Below are positions 30,944 to 40,197 of a stretch of DNA of 64,000 bases, in pieces (position 1 is the stretch's first letter; each line of letters opens with the position of its first letter). This stretch comes from Neorhizobium galegae bv. orientalis str. HAMBI 540 (GTDB lineage: Bacteria; Pseudomonadota; Alphaproteobacteria; Rhizobiales; Rhizobiaceae): positions 4,468,001-4,532,000 of the forward strand of contig NZ_HG938353.1 in the NCBI RefSeq assembly GCF_000731315.1, in the 5' to 3' direction. Under the pieces are notes generated by a model, which worked only from the letters and a program-made list of their open reading frames with translations, was not told the DNA's origin and searched no databases. Position numbers and translations under genes: made by a program.

Positions 30944-31573
30944 TTACTTGGTGCCGTACATCCGGTCGCCGGCGTCACCGAGGCCGGGCACGATATAGCC
31001 CTTCTCATTGAGATGGCTGTCGATCGAGGCCGTGTAGATCTTGACGTCCGGGTGCGCCGCGCGGAAGTTGGCGATGCCCTCGGGGGCTGCAAGCAGGCAA
31101 AGGAAGCGGATATTGTGCGCGCCGCGTTCCTTGAGCTTGTCCACGGCGGCGATCGAGGAATTGCCGGTCGCCAGCATCGGATCGACGACGATGATCAGCC
31201 GCTCGGCAATGTCTTCCGGTGCCTTGAAGTAATATTCGACGGGCTGCAGCGTCTCGTGGTCGCGGTAGACGCCGATATGCGCGACGCGGGCCGAAGGCAC
31301 CAGTTCAAGCATGCCTTCGAGAAGCCCGTTGCCGGCGCGCAGGATCGAGGCAAAAACCAGCTTCTTGCCTTCGACGATCGGCGCCTGCATTTCGACGAGC
31401 GGGGTCTCGATCGTTTCCATGGTCAGTTCGAGGTCGCGGGTTACCTCGTAGCAGAGTAGCATCGAGATTTCCCGGAGCAGCCGTCGGAAGCCCGCCGTCG
31501 AGGTTTCCTTCTTGCGCATGATCGTCAGCTTGTGCTGCACCAGCGGATGATCGATGACAGTGACGCCGTCCAT
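30944..31573 (-). CDS. upp: Uracil phosphoribosyltransferase
   Basis: Upp converts uracil and PRPP to UMP. The 209-residue protein has a [19 protein letters not shown]-terminal region, the PRPP loop [11 protein letters not shown] and the uracil-binding C-terminus with [24 protein letters not shown] precedes the ATG. It lies 61 bp downstream of adenosine deaminase on the same strand and would reclaim uracil released by the phosphorylases. Confidence 0.95.
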   Translation of the reverse strand: MDGVTVIDHPLVQHKLTIMRKKETSTAGFRRLLREISMLLCYEVTRDLELTMETIETPLVEMQAPIVEGKKLVFASILRAGNGLLEGMLELVPSARVAHIGVYRDHETLQPVEYYFKAPEDIAERLIIVVDPMLATGNSSIAAVDKLKERGAHNIRFLCLLAAPEGIANFRAAHPDVKIYTASIDSHLNEKGYIVPGLGDAGDRMYGTK

Positions 31574-31634
31574 GAGCTTCCCCTTGTTGTTTGCCTGTCT
31601 CTTCTTTCAGGAAAAAGGCCGGTTCCGCAACCCA

Positions 31635-32663
31635 TCAGGCGCGTATGGCCGCCTCATCCCCAGCCTCTGACCCGCTCTGGGCGTCGAACCGGGCGATGAG
31701 CTTTGCCCTTGTCGCTTCGTCAACGAAGGCAGCCTCGATCGCCGTGCGCGTCATCTCATCGATCTCGCCATCCGAGATCCCCATCACCCCCGACGCGATC
31801 TCGTATTCGCGGGCGAGCGAGGTGTGGAAGAACGGCGGGTCGTCGGAATTGATGCAGACCCGCACCCCGGCGGCCTTGAGGCGCTTCAGCGGGTGGCTGT
31901 CGAAGTCCGGAAACACCTTCAGTGCGATGTTCGAGCCCGGGCAGACTTCCAGCACGGTGCCGAGCTCGGCAAGCCGTTCCACCAGCGCCGGATCTTCGAT
32001 CGCCCGAACGCCATGGCCAATCCGCGAGGGCTTTACCAGATCGAGCGCATCGGCGACGCTGAAGGCACCGCAGACCTCGCCGGCATGGATGGTCAGGCCA
32101 AGGCCGGCATCGCGGGCGATATCGAAGGCGCGGGCATAGTCGGCGACGCGGCCCATGCGTTCCTCGCCGGCCATGTTGAAGCCGGTCACCAGCGGGTTTT
32201 TCGCACGCGCTGCATATTCTGCGGCCGAGATCACCCGGTCCGGGCCGAAATGCCGCTCGCCCGTGACGATGATCCGCGCCTCGATGCCGGTCTTTTCGCG
32301 AGCTGCATGGATGCCGTCGCAGATGCCGGCGAGATAGGCGTCCGCTCCGAGCCCGATCCGGTCTCCGTGATCGGGCGAGACGATGATCTCGCTATAGATC
32401 GTGTTGGCGGCGGCAAGTTCCAGAAGATAGGTCTCCGTCAGCAGCGCATAGTCGTCGGCCGTTTTGAAGAGCGCGGCGACAGCATCGTAGCAGACGAGGA
32501 ATTCGGAGAAATCCGACCAGACATAAGCGCCGTCGCGCAGCACCTTGCTGGCATCGACGCCATATTTCCTGGCCTGGGTTGCTGCCAGTGCCGGCGGCGT
32601 GGCGCCCTCGATATGGCAGTGGATCTCGGCCTTGAGGAGGTGTCTGGTCAAAGAAAGCTCCAT
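31635..32663 (-). CDS. add: Adenosine deaminase
   Basis: This 342-residue zinc enzyme deaminates adenosine or deoxyadenosine to (deoxy)inosine, or adenine if it belongs to the related branch. Zinc and substrate residues are visible as [10 protein letters not shown] (HxH), TIHAGEVCG (His and Glu), a [11 protein letters not shown]is and INSDDPPFF (Asp). The AGE motif and the length favour adenosine. The start overlaps the end of deoB by 16 bp, indicating coupling. Inosine formed here is a substrate for the purine phosphorylase in the same region. Confidence 0.88.
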   Translation of the reverse strand: MELSLTRHLLKAEIHCHIEGATPPALAATQARKYGVDASKVLRDGAYVWSDFSEFLVCYDAVAALFKTADDYALLTETYLLELAAANTIYSEIIVSPDHGDRIGLGADAYLAGICDGIHAAREKTGIEARIIVTGERHFGPDRVISAAEYAARAKNPLVTGFNMAGEERMGRVADYARAFDIARDAGLGLTIHAGEVCGAFSVADALDLVKPSRIGHGVRAIEDPALVERLAELGTVLEVCPGSNIALKVFPDFDSHPLKRLKAAGVRVCINSDDPPFFHTSLAREYEIASGVMGISDGEIDEMTRTAIEAAFVDEATRAKLIARFDAQSGSEAGDEAAIRA

Positions 32664-33868
32664 CCGTTGGGCCCAAGCGGGATCGAGAGATGCGCGGCGA
32701 TTGTTTCGGCAATGTCCGAGTAGGTTGACCTGATCCCGATCGAGCGGGAGCGGATGCCTGGTCCGAACGCCATGACCGGCACCCGCTCACGGGTATGGTC
32801 GGTACCGCGCCAGGTCGGGTCGCAGCCATGATCGGCGGTGAGAATGACGAGATCGCCGGGCTTCAGCCGCCGGTGGACGTCCGGCAGGGCGCGGTCGAAG
32901 GCTTCGAGCGCCGCGGCATAACCCGGCACATCACGACGATGGCCGTAGAGCATGTCGAAATCGACGAAATTGGTGAAGACCAGATCGCCGACGGTCGCCT
33001 CGTCCATCGCGGCAAGCGTCGCCTCCATCAGCGCCGCATTGCCGTCCGCCTTGATGACGCGCGAAACGCCCTGGTGTGCGAAGATGTCGCCGATCTTGCC
33101 GATGGCATGTACCGACCGGCCGCCCCGGATCAGTCGGTCGAGCAATGTCGGCTCCGGCGGCGGCACGGAGAAGTCGCGGCGGTTGCCGGTGCGCTGGAAC
33201 GTGGTCGCCGTTTCGCCGACAAAAGGCCGGGCGATCACCCGGCCGATATTCATCGGATCGAGCAGCACCCGCACGGTTTCGCAGAGCTTGAGCAGCCGGT
33301 CGAGGCCGAAATGGGTTTCGTGGGCGGCAATCTGGAAGACGGAGTCGGTTGATGTGTAGCAGATAGGCTTTCCGGTGCGGATATGCTCTTCCCCAAGCCG
33401 GGCGATGATTTCGGTGCCGGATGCGTGGCAATTGCCGAGAACGCCCGAAATATCGCCTTCACGGCAGACGGCGTCCACCAGTTCGGGAGAGAAGGCCTCG
33501 CCTTCGGTCGGGAAATAACCCCAATCGAACATCACGGGTGTGCCGGCGATTTCCCAATGGCCGGACGGCGTATCCTTGCCGCGGGAAATTTCGTTGGCTG
33601 CGCCGTGCAGGCCAAAGATCCGCTCTGGCATCGGCATGCCGACGGGATAGTCGCCGCTGGCGAGCTTTGCGACTTCCAGAAGACCGAGCGACGACATGTT
33701 CGGCAGATGCAGCGGGCCTTCCCTCAGACCCGCGCGGTCGCCGACGCCGGCGGCGCAGAACTGCGCGATATGCCCGAGCGTATTGGAGCCGAGATCGCCA
33801 TACTCGTCCGCATCGGGGGCGCCGCCCACGCCGAAGGAATCAAGAACGAACAGGAACGCACGCGCCAT
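32648..33868 (-). CDS. deoB: Phosphopentomutase
   Basis: DeoB interconverts (deoxy)ribose-1-phosphate and -5-phosphate, joining the nucleoside phosphorylases to DeoC and the pentose phosphate pathway. The 406-residue alkaline-phosphatase-fold enzyme has the metal-binding [17 protein letters not shown] near the N-terminus, [11 protein letters not shown], and the late [11 protein letters not shown] with metal-binding Asp and His. It is first in the deoB-add-upp unit on the minus strand. Confidence 0.93.
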   Translation of the reverse strand: MARAFLFVLDSFGVGGAPDADEYGDLGSNTLGHIAQFCAAGVGDRAGLREGPLHLPNMSSLGLLEVAKLASGDYPVGMPMPERIFGLHGAANEISRGKDTPSGHWEIAGTPVMFDWGYFPTEGEAFSPELVDAVCREGDISGVLGNCHASGTEIIARLGEEHIRTGKPICYTSTDSVFQIAAHETHFGLDRLLKLCETVRVLLDPMNIGRVIARPFVGETATTFQRTGNRRDFSVPPPEPTLLDRLIRGGRSVHAIGKIGDIFAHQGVSRVIKADGNAALMEATLAAMDEATVGDLVFTNFVDFDMLYGHRRDVPGYAAALEAFDRALPDVHRRLKPGDLVILTADHGCDPTWRGTDHTRERVPVMAFGPGIRSRSIGIRSTYSDIAETIAAHLSIPLGPNGWSFL

Positions 33869-33980
33869 CGGTCACCCGGAAGTTTGAATATCGCCCGGCC
33901 GGCGGTGTGGCCGCCGGCTCGAATCGGGATTCATATAGCCGTGCGGATGTATTAGCAAAGGGCATGACGTCCGATGCGCG

Positions 33981-34577
33981 TCAGCAATTGGTGCAGGCGA
34001 CGTTGTTCCCAAGGCGCTGGCGGTAGAAATACTCCCGCGCGATGGTGATGTTCTGAACCTCGCTTGGCAAAAGGCCGGGCATGAACATCAACAGTTCATG
34101 GTGGACCGAGACCTCCGCGCGGACGAGGAAGGAATTGGCTATGTGCATATCGGGCGGCACCGGGACCGCAGAGCCGGCTACATAGGGCCTGCCGTTATCC
34201 TGGTTCCACGACCAGGCAACGGTCGGGTTGCCATTGGCGTCGAGCGTCACTCCCGTGATCTTGATGCTGAGCGTGTTGGGCGTATAGGGGGCGAAGAGAC
34301 TGGCGGTGACGTCTTTCATCGTCGTGAGCATCGTCTTGTCGACACTCGTTTCCCGGGTCACGAGATCGGCGATCGTGCTGGCGCTGCGCGTCACCCGCTT
34401 GGAAACGCTGAGGCCGATGGTGATCTCGAAGGACGTGATGTAGAGGCTGAGAAGCAGCGGCGCGATCAGCGCGAACTCGACTGCGCCAACGCCGCGCCTG
34501 TCGGTCATGAACTGCCTGAGGCGGGTCAACAGGCCCGGATGTCGCAACTGTGGCTGCGGCTTTTGCTCTTCCATCAC
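33981..34577 (-). CDS. TadE-like pilus assembly protein
   Basis: This 198-residue pseudopilin-like protein of the Tad system has a cytoplasmic N-terminus, then the motif GVGAVEFALIAPLLLSLYI, where the Glu at the start of the membrane segment is typical of TadE/TadF proteins processed by the prepilin peptidase. The rest is periplasmic and ends with a short Cys pair (VACTNC). The start overlaps the stop of the upstream TadE-like gene by 4 bp (ATGA). TadF or TadG assignment cannot be settled here. Confidence 0.82.
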   Translation of the reverse strand: MMEEQKPQPQLRHPGLLTRLRQFMTDRRGVGAVEFALIAPLLLSLYITSFEITIGLSVSKRVTRSASTIADLVTRETSVDKTMLTTMKDVTASLFAPYTPNTLSIKITGVTLDANGNPTVAWSWNQDNGRPYVAGSAVPVPPDMHIANSFLVRAEVSVHHELLMFMPGLLPSEVQNITIAREYFYRQRLGNNVACTNC

Positions 34578-35209
34578 GGATAGTCCTCGGCTCGGAAGGC
34601 GGATGTCTCGACGATCAGGAAATAGCTCGGCCGTCCGCCGTTCGCAGGCCGGACATTGGTGATGTAAGGCCGGATCAGATCGGTGACGACATCCCAGCGG
34701 TAATAAGCACGCAGCATGTTGATGCTTTTGGCGGGCCCCGGCGCATAGGCGAAGGAAGATGTATCGAGCTCGCCGAAATCGCCGCCGGAACGCGGGATTG
34801 TCTTCGGTATCAATGCGAAGCTCGCGAACGAGCGGACGTCGAGCAGAAGTTTGTCCGGCGTCGTAATTTCTGCGTCGCTGCAGGTGATCAGGATCGATAT
34901 TTCGGCGCAGAAAGCGCGGCGGAATTCCGTTTGATTCTTGTCTGTGCCACGATTGAGCCCATAGGTAATATTGCCGGTCCTGAGCTTACGCGCCATCGTG
35001 TCGACGGCATTGGCGACAAGCTGTTCGCCCGTATAGGCGATGAAGGTTTCGACGATCGCAAAGACGATCAGGAAATACGGAATGGCGAGCAGTGCGAATT
35101 CGATCGCCGCTGCTCCGTCTTTCGAGCGGATGATCCGCCGCCATGCACCGCGCCTACCCTTTACAGGTACGGGCGCACCGCTTTTGGTATCGTCATGATC
35201 CTGGCACAT
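34574..35209 (-). CDS. TadE-like pilus assembly protein
   Basis: This protein of about 211 residues has the same design as the gene after it: a basic N-terminus, then DGAAAIEFALLAIPYFLIVF, a TadE-type membrane segment with the conserved Glu, and a periplasmic domain with two Cys (FRRAFCAEISILITCSD). An in-frame GTG at 35239 with AGGA six bases before it is an alternative start. These minor pseudopilins are needed for Flp pilus assembly. It is coupled to the downstream TadE-like gene. Confidence 0.8.
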   Translation of the reverse strand: MCQDHDDTKSGAPVPVKGRRGAWRRIIRSKDGAAAIEFALLAIPYFLIVFAIVETFIAYTGEQLVANAVDTMARKLRTGNITYGLNRGTDKNQTEFRRAFCAEISILITCSDAEITTPDKLLLDVRSFASFALIPKTIPRSGGDFGELDTSSFAYAPGPAKSINMLRAYYRWDVVTDLIRPYITNVRPANGGRPSYFLIVETSAFRAEDYP

Positions 35210-35309
35210 GGTTCCCGCCCGACAGCCCGGTTTGAGCACGCCGATCCTAGGGTTCGATTATTGAGATTCCGTTGCAGCAATCGTCTGCAGTTTAACCACC
35301 TGTCCCCGA

Positions 35310-35720
35310 TCAGGGCGAAGCGGTGTTCTTGAACTCGGCGTGCTGCTCGCAATTGGGTGTGCAGGAGAGGATGGAACGTTCCGTTTGCCGGAAGACGCGC
35401 ACCGTGTTGCCTTCGTCGATGGAAACGAGGATGCGTTCATCGGCAATCGCATTGCCCTGCGCGTCAAGCAGCACCAGGTTGGTCGTGCCGAAACTGCGGC
35501 CGGTGAGAACGATCGTGGTGGAATCCGCAACGGTGGCATCGGCGACGTTGGAATTGCCGACGATGACCTTGCTGACCGGGCGGTCGAGTTTCAGCACGCG
35601 CGCGTGATTCATGAATACGCGCAGAAGATCCCCCTGATCCTGCGCGGCAACATGTCCTGCGCCAGCGAAGACGCCACCGCAAATGGCGAGGAGTCGGACC
35701 ATGACGCTACGGAACAGCAT
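35310..35720 (-). CDS. Exported stand-alone secretin N-domain (pilus N-terminal) protein
   Basis: This 136-residue protein has a signal peptide (MVRLLAICGGVFAGAGHVAAQ) and one domain of the type found at the N-terminus of CpaC/RcpA secretins: LDRPVSKVIVGNSNVADATVAD and GRSFGTTNLVLLDAQGN (landmarks only). The same pattern is visible in the CpaC of this locus. There is no secretin channel domain. The C-terminus has two Cys (LSCTPNC). It heads the minus-strand unit with the TadE-like genes, so it probably assists the secretin or pilus in the periplasm. Confidence 0.75.
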   Translation of the reverse strand: MLFRSVMVRLLAICGGVFAGAGHVAAQDQGDLLRVFMNHARVLKLDRPVSKVIVGNSNVADATVADSTTIVLTGRSFGTTNLVLLDAQGNAIADERILVSIDEGNTVRVFRQTERSILSCTPNCEQHAEFKNTASP

Positions 35721-36121
35721 TGAGGGCAGCCTTTAGGGTGCGGTTGTTATCGGCCAAGGATGGATGTGATTGGTGAATGAAAGGTTAAGCGGCACAGGCG
35801 GCCGGGTTTGATCTCATCTTAACCATTGCGGAATGGCGGAGATCACCGCCCATGGAACGAGTATCAGCCTTCCAGCATATAAATTAAAGCTCTGTAAAAA
35901 AATGTACATTAGTCAATTATGAGCGGGAGTGAACGTATGGTCGAATGCGATCTTTTTTCTTTCCCCTTCGTTTACCACGCAACCGGCAATCCTCCATTAA
36001 CGGGTTGGTAATGATGTTCCTTAAGTCGATGGCAATCGTCCGTCTGTAGATTGCAGTCATCCGAACAACGGAAACAGTTGTCGGGACGTGCTGAACAACA
36101 AATGTGGAGTAGGAGAGTTCC
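35721..36121. promoter_or_regulatory. Divergent regulatory region upstream of the Flp pilin gene
   Basis: This 401-bp gene-free stretch lies between the minus-strand pilus unit and the pilin gene. It is AT-rich near 35878-35930. TTAA-N7-GTAA at 35997-36011 matches the CtrA consensus (TTAA-N7-TTAA) at seven of eight positions; CtrA controls pilA in Caulobacter. Whether it is used here is inference. GGAGTAGGAGAG just before the pilin ATG is a strong ribosome site, as expected for an abundant pilin. Confidence 0.4.
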
Positions 36122-36310
36122 ATGACCAAGATTTTCGCCCGTTTTATGAAAGATGAGTCTGGTGCGACCGCCATCGAGTATGGTCTTATCGCAGCACTCA
36201 TCTCCGTTGCTCTGATCGCTGGTGCGACCACCCTCGGCACCTCGCTGAACACCCAGTTCACCAACATCTCGAAGAAGCTTAACTGCGGCACCGGCACCAC
36301 CGCTTGCTGA
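36122..36310 (+). CDS. Flp-family type IVb pilin
   Basis: This 62-residue prepilin is the major subunit of the Tad/Flp pilus. A short leader ends at Gly14, and prepilin peptidase should cut in the ESG/ATAIEYGLI context, leaving Glu at position +5 followed by Tyr, the Flp hallmark. The membrane helix (GLIAALISVALIAGATTLG) follows. The C-terminus carries two Cys (LNCGTGTTAC) that could form a disulfide. Only one pilin gene is seen in this locus. Confidence 0.93.
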   Translation: MTKIFARFMKDESGATAIEYGLIAALISVALIAGATTLGTSLNTQFTNISKKLNCGTGTTAC

Positions 36311-36425
36311 TTGCAGACGTGACAAATTCCAGAAGCCGGCTCGATCACAATCGGGGCGGCTTCGCTTATTTCGTAGTTCAGCAGGGATTGCGGATCGCGC
36401 ATTCTGGCCGTGCAAATCCTGACTG

Positions 36426-36962
36426 ATGGCGGCGGATTCAGCAATGATCGTGATCACTCTGGCCATTCTTACAATCCTGCCGCTTTGCCTGGCGCTTGCG
36501 GCCATCTTCGATCTCGTCAGCATGACGATCCCGAACCGGGTATCAGCGGTTATTCTGGTGTCTTTTCTGGTCCTAGCCCCGCTCGCGGGGCTGTCCTGGC
36601 CGGAAATCGGCATGAATCTGGTCGCCGGCCTTGCCGTGTTCGGCGCGTGTTTCGCGCTGTTTGCCTTCAATGTCATGGGTGGCGGCGATGCGAAGCTCCT
36701 GACCGCGACCGCCGTCTGGTTCGGCTTCAATCATTCGCTTCTGGTTTTCCTCGTCACCGTCGGTTATGTCGGCGGCGCGGTGACGCTTGCTTTCCTGCTC
36801 CTGCGCTCGCAGGCGGAGTCGGTCATGGCCATGGGCATCCCGCTCCCCTCATCCCTCGTCAACGCCAAGAAGATTCCTTACGGTATCGCCATCGCGATCG
36901 CCGGCTTCCTGACCCTCGAGCTTGCGCCGATCCATCTCCTGGCCGTGAAGGCGTTTCAATAA
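36426..36962 (+). CDS. cpaA: Prepilin peptidase (CpaA/TadV)
   Basis: This 178-residue inner-membrane aspartyl protease processes the Flp pilin and TadE-like proteins. The two catalytic Asp lie in IFDLVSMTIPNR and in MGGGDAKLL (GxGD motif). About five hydrophobic segments are visible. It lacks the N-methylating domain of larger PilD enzymes, as is normal for the Tad group. An ATG at 36444 is an alternative start. Confidence 0.92.
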   Translation: MAADSAMIVITLAILTILPLCLALAAIFDLVSMTIPNRVSAVILVSFLVLAPLAGLSWPEIGMNLVAGLAVFGACFALFAFNVMGGGDAKLLTATAVWFGFNHSLLVFLVTVGYVGGAVTLAFLLLRSQAESVMAMGIPLPSSLVNAKKIPYGIAIAIAGFLTLELAPIHLLAVKAFQ

Positions 36963-37076
36963 AGGTTTCCGCGATGGAAAGATCGCGTTAACCAGAATTG
37001 TAAGCGTCTCATTAACTATAATTACACCATTGGAGACCATTCTCCGGGGGAATTAGTGTTCCCTCAAGGAATGGCC

Positions 37077-37889
37077 ATGAAGCCCACCCGTATCATTATT
37101 CTCGCGGTTGCCGTGGTGGCGGCGGGTCTCGCCGGCATGCTCGCCATGCGCCTTTCCGGCACCAAGGCACCCGAACTGGTGGAAACGGTCATCCAGAAGG
37201 AGCCGACGGTCAAGGTGCTCGTCTCGGCTGAGAACCTGCCCATCGGCAGCCGGCTGAACGATAAGTCGATGCAGTGGGCGTCCTGGCCCTCAAGCGGCGT
37301 CGTCGACGGCTTCATCACCGATTCTACACGGCCGAACGCGATGGCCGAGCTTCAGGGCGTCGTGGTTCGCATGCCGATGTTCAAGGGCGAGCCGATGCGC
37401 GCCGAGAAGATTGCCGATTCATCCAGCCGAATCATGTCCTCGTTGCTTCCGTCAGGAAAACGGGCAGTCGCTACCGAGATCTCTGTTGCGACAGGCGCCG
37501 GCGGCTTCGTGCTGCCGAATGACCGCGTCGACATCATCATGGTGCGCGAGAACAAGGACAGCGGCAACTACATTACCGAAACCATCCTCAGCAACGTCCG
37601 CGTCCTCGCGATCGACCAGCAGGTCCAGGAAAGCGAAGACGGCAAGAAATCGGTGGTCGGCACGACGGCGACGCTGGAACTGACGCCGGATCAGGCAAAG
37701 GTCATCGCCGTCGCCCAGCAGATGGCCCAGCGGTTGACGCTCGCGTTGCGCTCTGTCGCGGATTCGCAGGAGGCCGACACGGTCGCCCCTGACTATTTGC
37801 TGCACGGGGGCGATGGCAAGGCGGATATCCAGGTCATCAAATCGGGCGCGATCGTCAAGAGCACGGCGACGGCGGTGCAGGCGAAATGA
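37077..37889 (+). CDS. cpaB: Flp pilus assembly protein CpaB (RcpC)
   Basis: This 270-residue protein has one N-terminal membrane anchor (RIIILAVAVVAAGLAGMLAM), and then an SAF domain (VLVSAENLPIGSRLND) and a CpaB-specific region ending in a repeated beta-rich stretch. It is a periplasmic partner of the secretin in Tad pili. The ATG at 37077 follows AAGGA with a six-base gap; ATG 37071 is also in frame. A perfect TATAAT at 37017-37022 suggests a promoter just upstream, though no good -35 is seen. Confidence 0.88.
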   Translation: MKPTRIIILAVAVVAAGLAGMLAMRLSGTKAPELVETVIQKEPTVKVLVSAENLPIGSRLNDKSMQWASWPSSGVVDGFITDSTRPNAMAELQGVVVRMPMFKGEPMRAEKIADSSSRIMSSLLPSGKRAVATEISVATGAGGFVLPNDRVDIIMVRENKDSGNYITETILSNVRVLAIDQQVQESEDGKKSVVGTTATLELTPDQAKVIAVAQQMAQRLTLALRSVADSQEADTVAPDYLLHGGDGKADIQVIKSGAIVKSTATAVQAK

Positions 37890-37902
37890 ACGGAGCGCTC
37901 AA

Positions 37903-39444
37903 GTGAACAGTCTGAAACACAAGATTCGTAGCTCGGCAGCGGCAGGCTTGGCTTTTTGCCTAGCCTTTTCCGGTATTTCTTTGAATATCGCCCCGTTCAG
38001 CTTTGAGCCGGCACAAGCTTTGGCGGCCGAAAATAGCGTCGTCCGCATCAACGAAGGTGGTCCGGGCATCCGCAAACGACTGCAGCTCGGCCTCAACAAG
38101 GCCCTGGTCGTCGACCTGCCTTCCGACGCTCACGATATTCTGGTCGCCGACCCGAGCATGGCTGACGCGGTGACGCGCACCTCCCGCCGCATCTATCTGT
38201 TCGGCAAGACCGTTGGCCAGACCAACATCTTCGTCTTCGGGCCCAACGGCGAGGAAATCGTCAGCCTGGACGTGGCAATCGAACGTGACATTTCTGGCCT
38301 CGAGCAGAACCTTCGCCGGTTCCTGCCGGAATCGAACATCAAGGTCGAGATCATCTCGGACAACATCGTGCTGTCAGGAAGCGTGCGCACGCCGCAGGAC
38401 TCGGCGCAGGCGGAAAAGCTCACCACCGCCTTCCTCAAGGGCGGCGAGGCGACCACCCGAAACATCACGGCTCAGGGCAATAACGGCGATGCGGACATCT
38501 TCGCCGAAAACCGACAGAAATCTCAGATCGTCAACCTCCTGACGATCGAGGGTGAAGACCAGGTCACGCTGAAGGTGACGGTTGCGGAAGTCAGCCGGCA
38601 GGTGTTGAAGCAGCTTGGTTTCAATGGCTCGGTGGCCGGTCCCAAGGGCTCGATTTCCTTTGCCAATCCCGCCAATCTGGGAAATGCCGTCGGCTTGGCT
38701 GCTCAAGGCGTCCTGTCCGGGAACATCGGCAATGTCGCTCTTTCGACTTACATGAACGCCATGGAGCAGGCCGGCGTCATGCGCACGCTTGCCGAACCCA
38801 GCCTGACCGCCATTTCGGGCCAGCAGGCAAAGTTCTACGTCGGCGGCGAATTCCGCCTGCCTGCCCAGCAGGAGGTCGATGGCCAAAAGGGGACCGTCAC
38901 GCAGACGGTCAACACGGTCGACTATGGCATCGAGCTGAACTTCAAGCCCGTCGTTCTGTCGCCCGGGCGCATCAGCCTGGTGATCGAAACCAATGTGTCG
39001 GAGCCAACCTACGAAGGTTCTGCCGCGACGGGTAATGGTGCCTCGCTGCGGATCCCCGGCAATACCTACATGTCGATCCGCAAGCGCGAGGCTTCGACCA
39101 CCGTCGAATTGCCCTCCGGCGGCTCCATTGTGATCGCCGGCCTGGTGCAGGACAACGTCCGACAGGCGATGTCCGGCCTGCCGGGCATTTCCAAAGTGCC
39201 GGTGTTCGGCACGCTCTTCCGCAGCAAGGATTTCGTCCGCAACGAAACCGAACTCGTGATCATCGCGACGCCGTATCTGGTCCGTCCCGTTGCGCGCAGC
39301 GAGATCGCCCGGCCGGACGACAATTTCAATCCGGAAAACGATGCAGCGACCTTCTTCCTGAACCGCGTCAACAAGATCTACGGCCGCAAGGAGCCCGTCG
39401 CGACGGGCCAATATCACGGCGCCGTCGGCTTTATCTACAAGTGA
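37903..39444 (+). CDS. cpaC: Pilus secretin CpaC (RcpA)
   Basis: This 513-residue protein forms the outer-membrane channel of the Tad pilus. A signal peptide is followed by the pilus N-terminal domain (HDILVADPSMADAV, GKTVGQTNIFVFG), a BON-like domain at about residues 125-190, and the secretin domain with VRTLAEPSLTAISGQ and the C-terminal VPVFGTLFRSKDF. GTG is the start, with GGAG seven bases upstream; ATG alternatives lie inside cpaB or would shorten the signal. Confidence 0.93.
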   Translation: MNSLKHKIRSSAAAGLAFCLAFSGISLNIAPFSFEPAQALAAENSVVRINEGGPGIRKRLQLGLNKALVVDLPSDAHDILVADPSMADAVTRTSRRIYLFGKTVGQTNIFVFGPNGEEIVSLDVAIERDISGLEQNLRRFLPESNIKVEIISDNIVLSGSVRTPQDSAQAEKLTTAFLKGGEATTRNITAQGNNGDADIFAENRQKSQIVNLLTIEGEDQVTLKVTVAEVSRQVLKQLGFNGSVAGPKGSISFANPANLGNAVGLAAQGVLSGNIGNVALSTYMNAMEQAGVMRTLAEPSLTAISGQQAKFYVGGEFRLPAQQEVDGQKGTVTQTVNTVDYGIELNFKPVVLSPGRISLVIETNVSEPTYEGSAATGNGASLRIPGNTYMSIRKREASTTVELPSGGSIVIAGLVQDNVRQAMSGLPGISKVPVFGTLFRSKDFVRNETELVIIATPYLVRPVARSEIARPDDNFNPENDAATFFLNRVNKIYGRKEPVATGQYHGAVGFIYK

Positions 39445-39495
39445 GCGGTCATGGACATTGAAACGCAGAAAATCTCCGCCGAAGGACAGGATGCC

Positions 39496-40176
39496 ATGAC
39501 CAAGGTTACAACCAGGTCCCGTCGCCGCCAGATTGCCGCAGCCTTCGCGCTCGCGGCATCCGGCATGCTCCTGTCGGCCTGCGGCAACAGCCAGCTCACC
39601 ACCGGCGCCATCCCCGACGACTATCGCACCCGCCATCCGATCGTCCTGGCGGAAGGTCAGTCGACCCTCGATATTCCGATCGCCTCGGGCGATGTCCGCC
39701 TGACGACCGGGATGCGCGATACGGTCAAGGGATTTGCACAGAACTTCATGGCGTCGCCTGCCGGCGTAATGCAGATCCAGGTGCCGTACGGCTCCTATAA
39801 TTCCGGTGCCGCGCAACATCTGGCGGGCGATATCCGCCGTGAACTCACGCGTTCCGGCATCAAGCCGCAGCGGATACTGATGAGCAGCTACGCAGCCTCG
39901 CCGAATGGCGACGCAGCGCCGATCCGGCTTTCCTACGTGACGACCAAGGCGATGACCGGCCAGTGCGGCGAGTGGCCGGCGGATCTGTCGGACAACACGT
40001 TCGGCAACAAGAACTGGTACAATTTCGGCTGCGCCAGCCAGAACAATCTTGCAGCCCAGGTCGCCAATCCCACGGACCTCATCGCCCCGCGCGCCATCAC
40101 GCCGATCGACGCAGCGCAGCGCGCCAAGGTCATCAGCGATTATCGCGGGGAATCCAGTGGCACAACGACGCCGTAA
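39496..40176 (+). CDS. cpaD: Pilus assembly lipoprotein CpaD
   Basis: This 226-residue protein has a lipoprotein signal (RRRQIAAAFALAASGMLLSAC), with the lipobox LSAC, so it should be anchored in the outer membrane, near the secretin. The domain has the OmpA/CpaD-like GAAQHLAGDIRRELTRSGI region and a C-terminal Cys pair (GQCGEW, NFGCAS) typical of CpaD. An ATG at 39451, 15 codons upstream, is an alternative start. Order and spacing match cpa loci. Confidence 0.87.
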   Translation: MTKVTTRSRRRQIAAAFALAASGMLLSACGNSQLTTGAIPDDYRTRHPIVLAEGQSTLDIPIASGDVRLTTGMRDTVKGFAQNFMASPAGVMQIQVPYGSYNSGAAQHLAGDIRRELTRSGIKPQRILMSSYAASPNGDAAPIRLSYVTTKAMTGQCGEWPADLSDNTFGNKNWYNFGCASQNNLAAQVANPTDLIAPRAITPIDAAQRAKVISDYRGESSGTTTP

Positions 40177-40197
40177 GCCAGGGAACCGGAGAAAACA

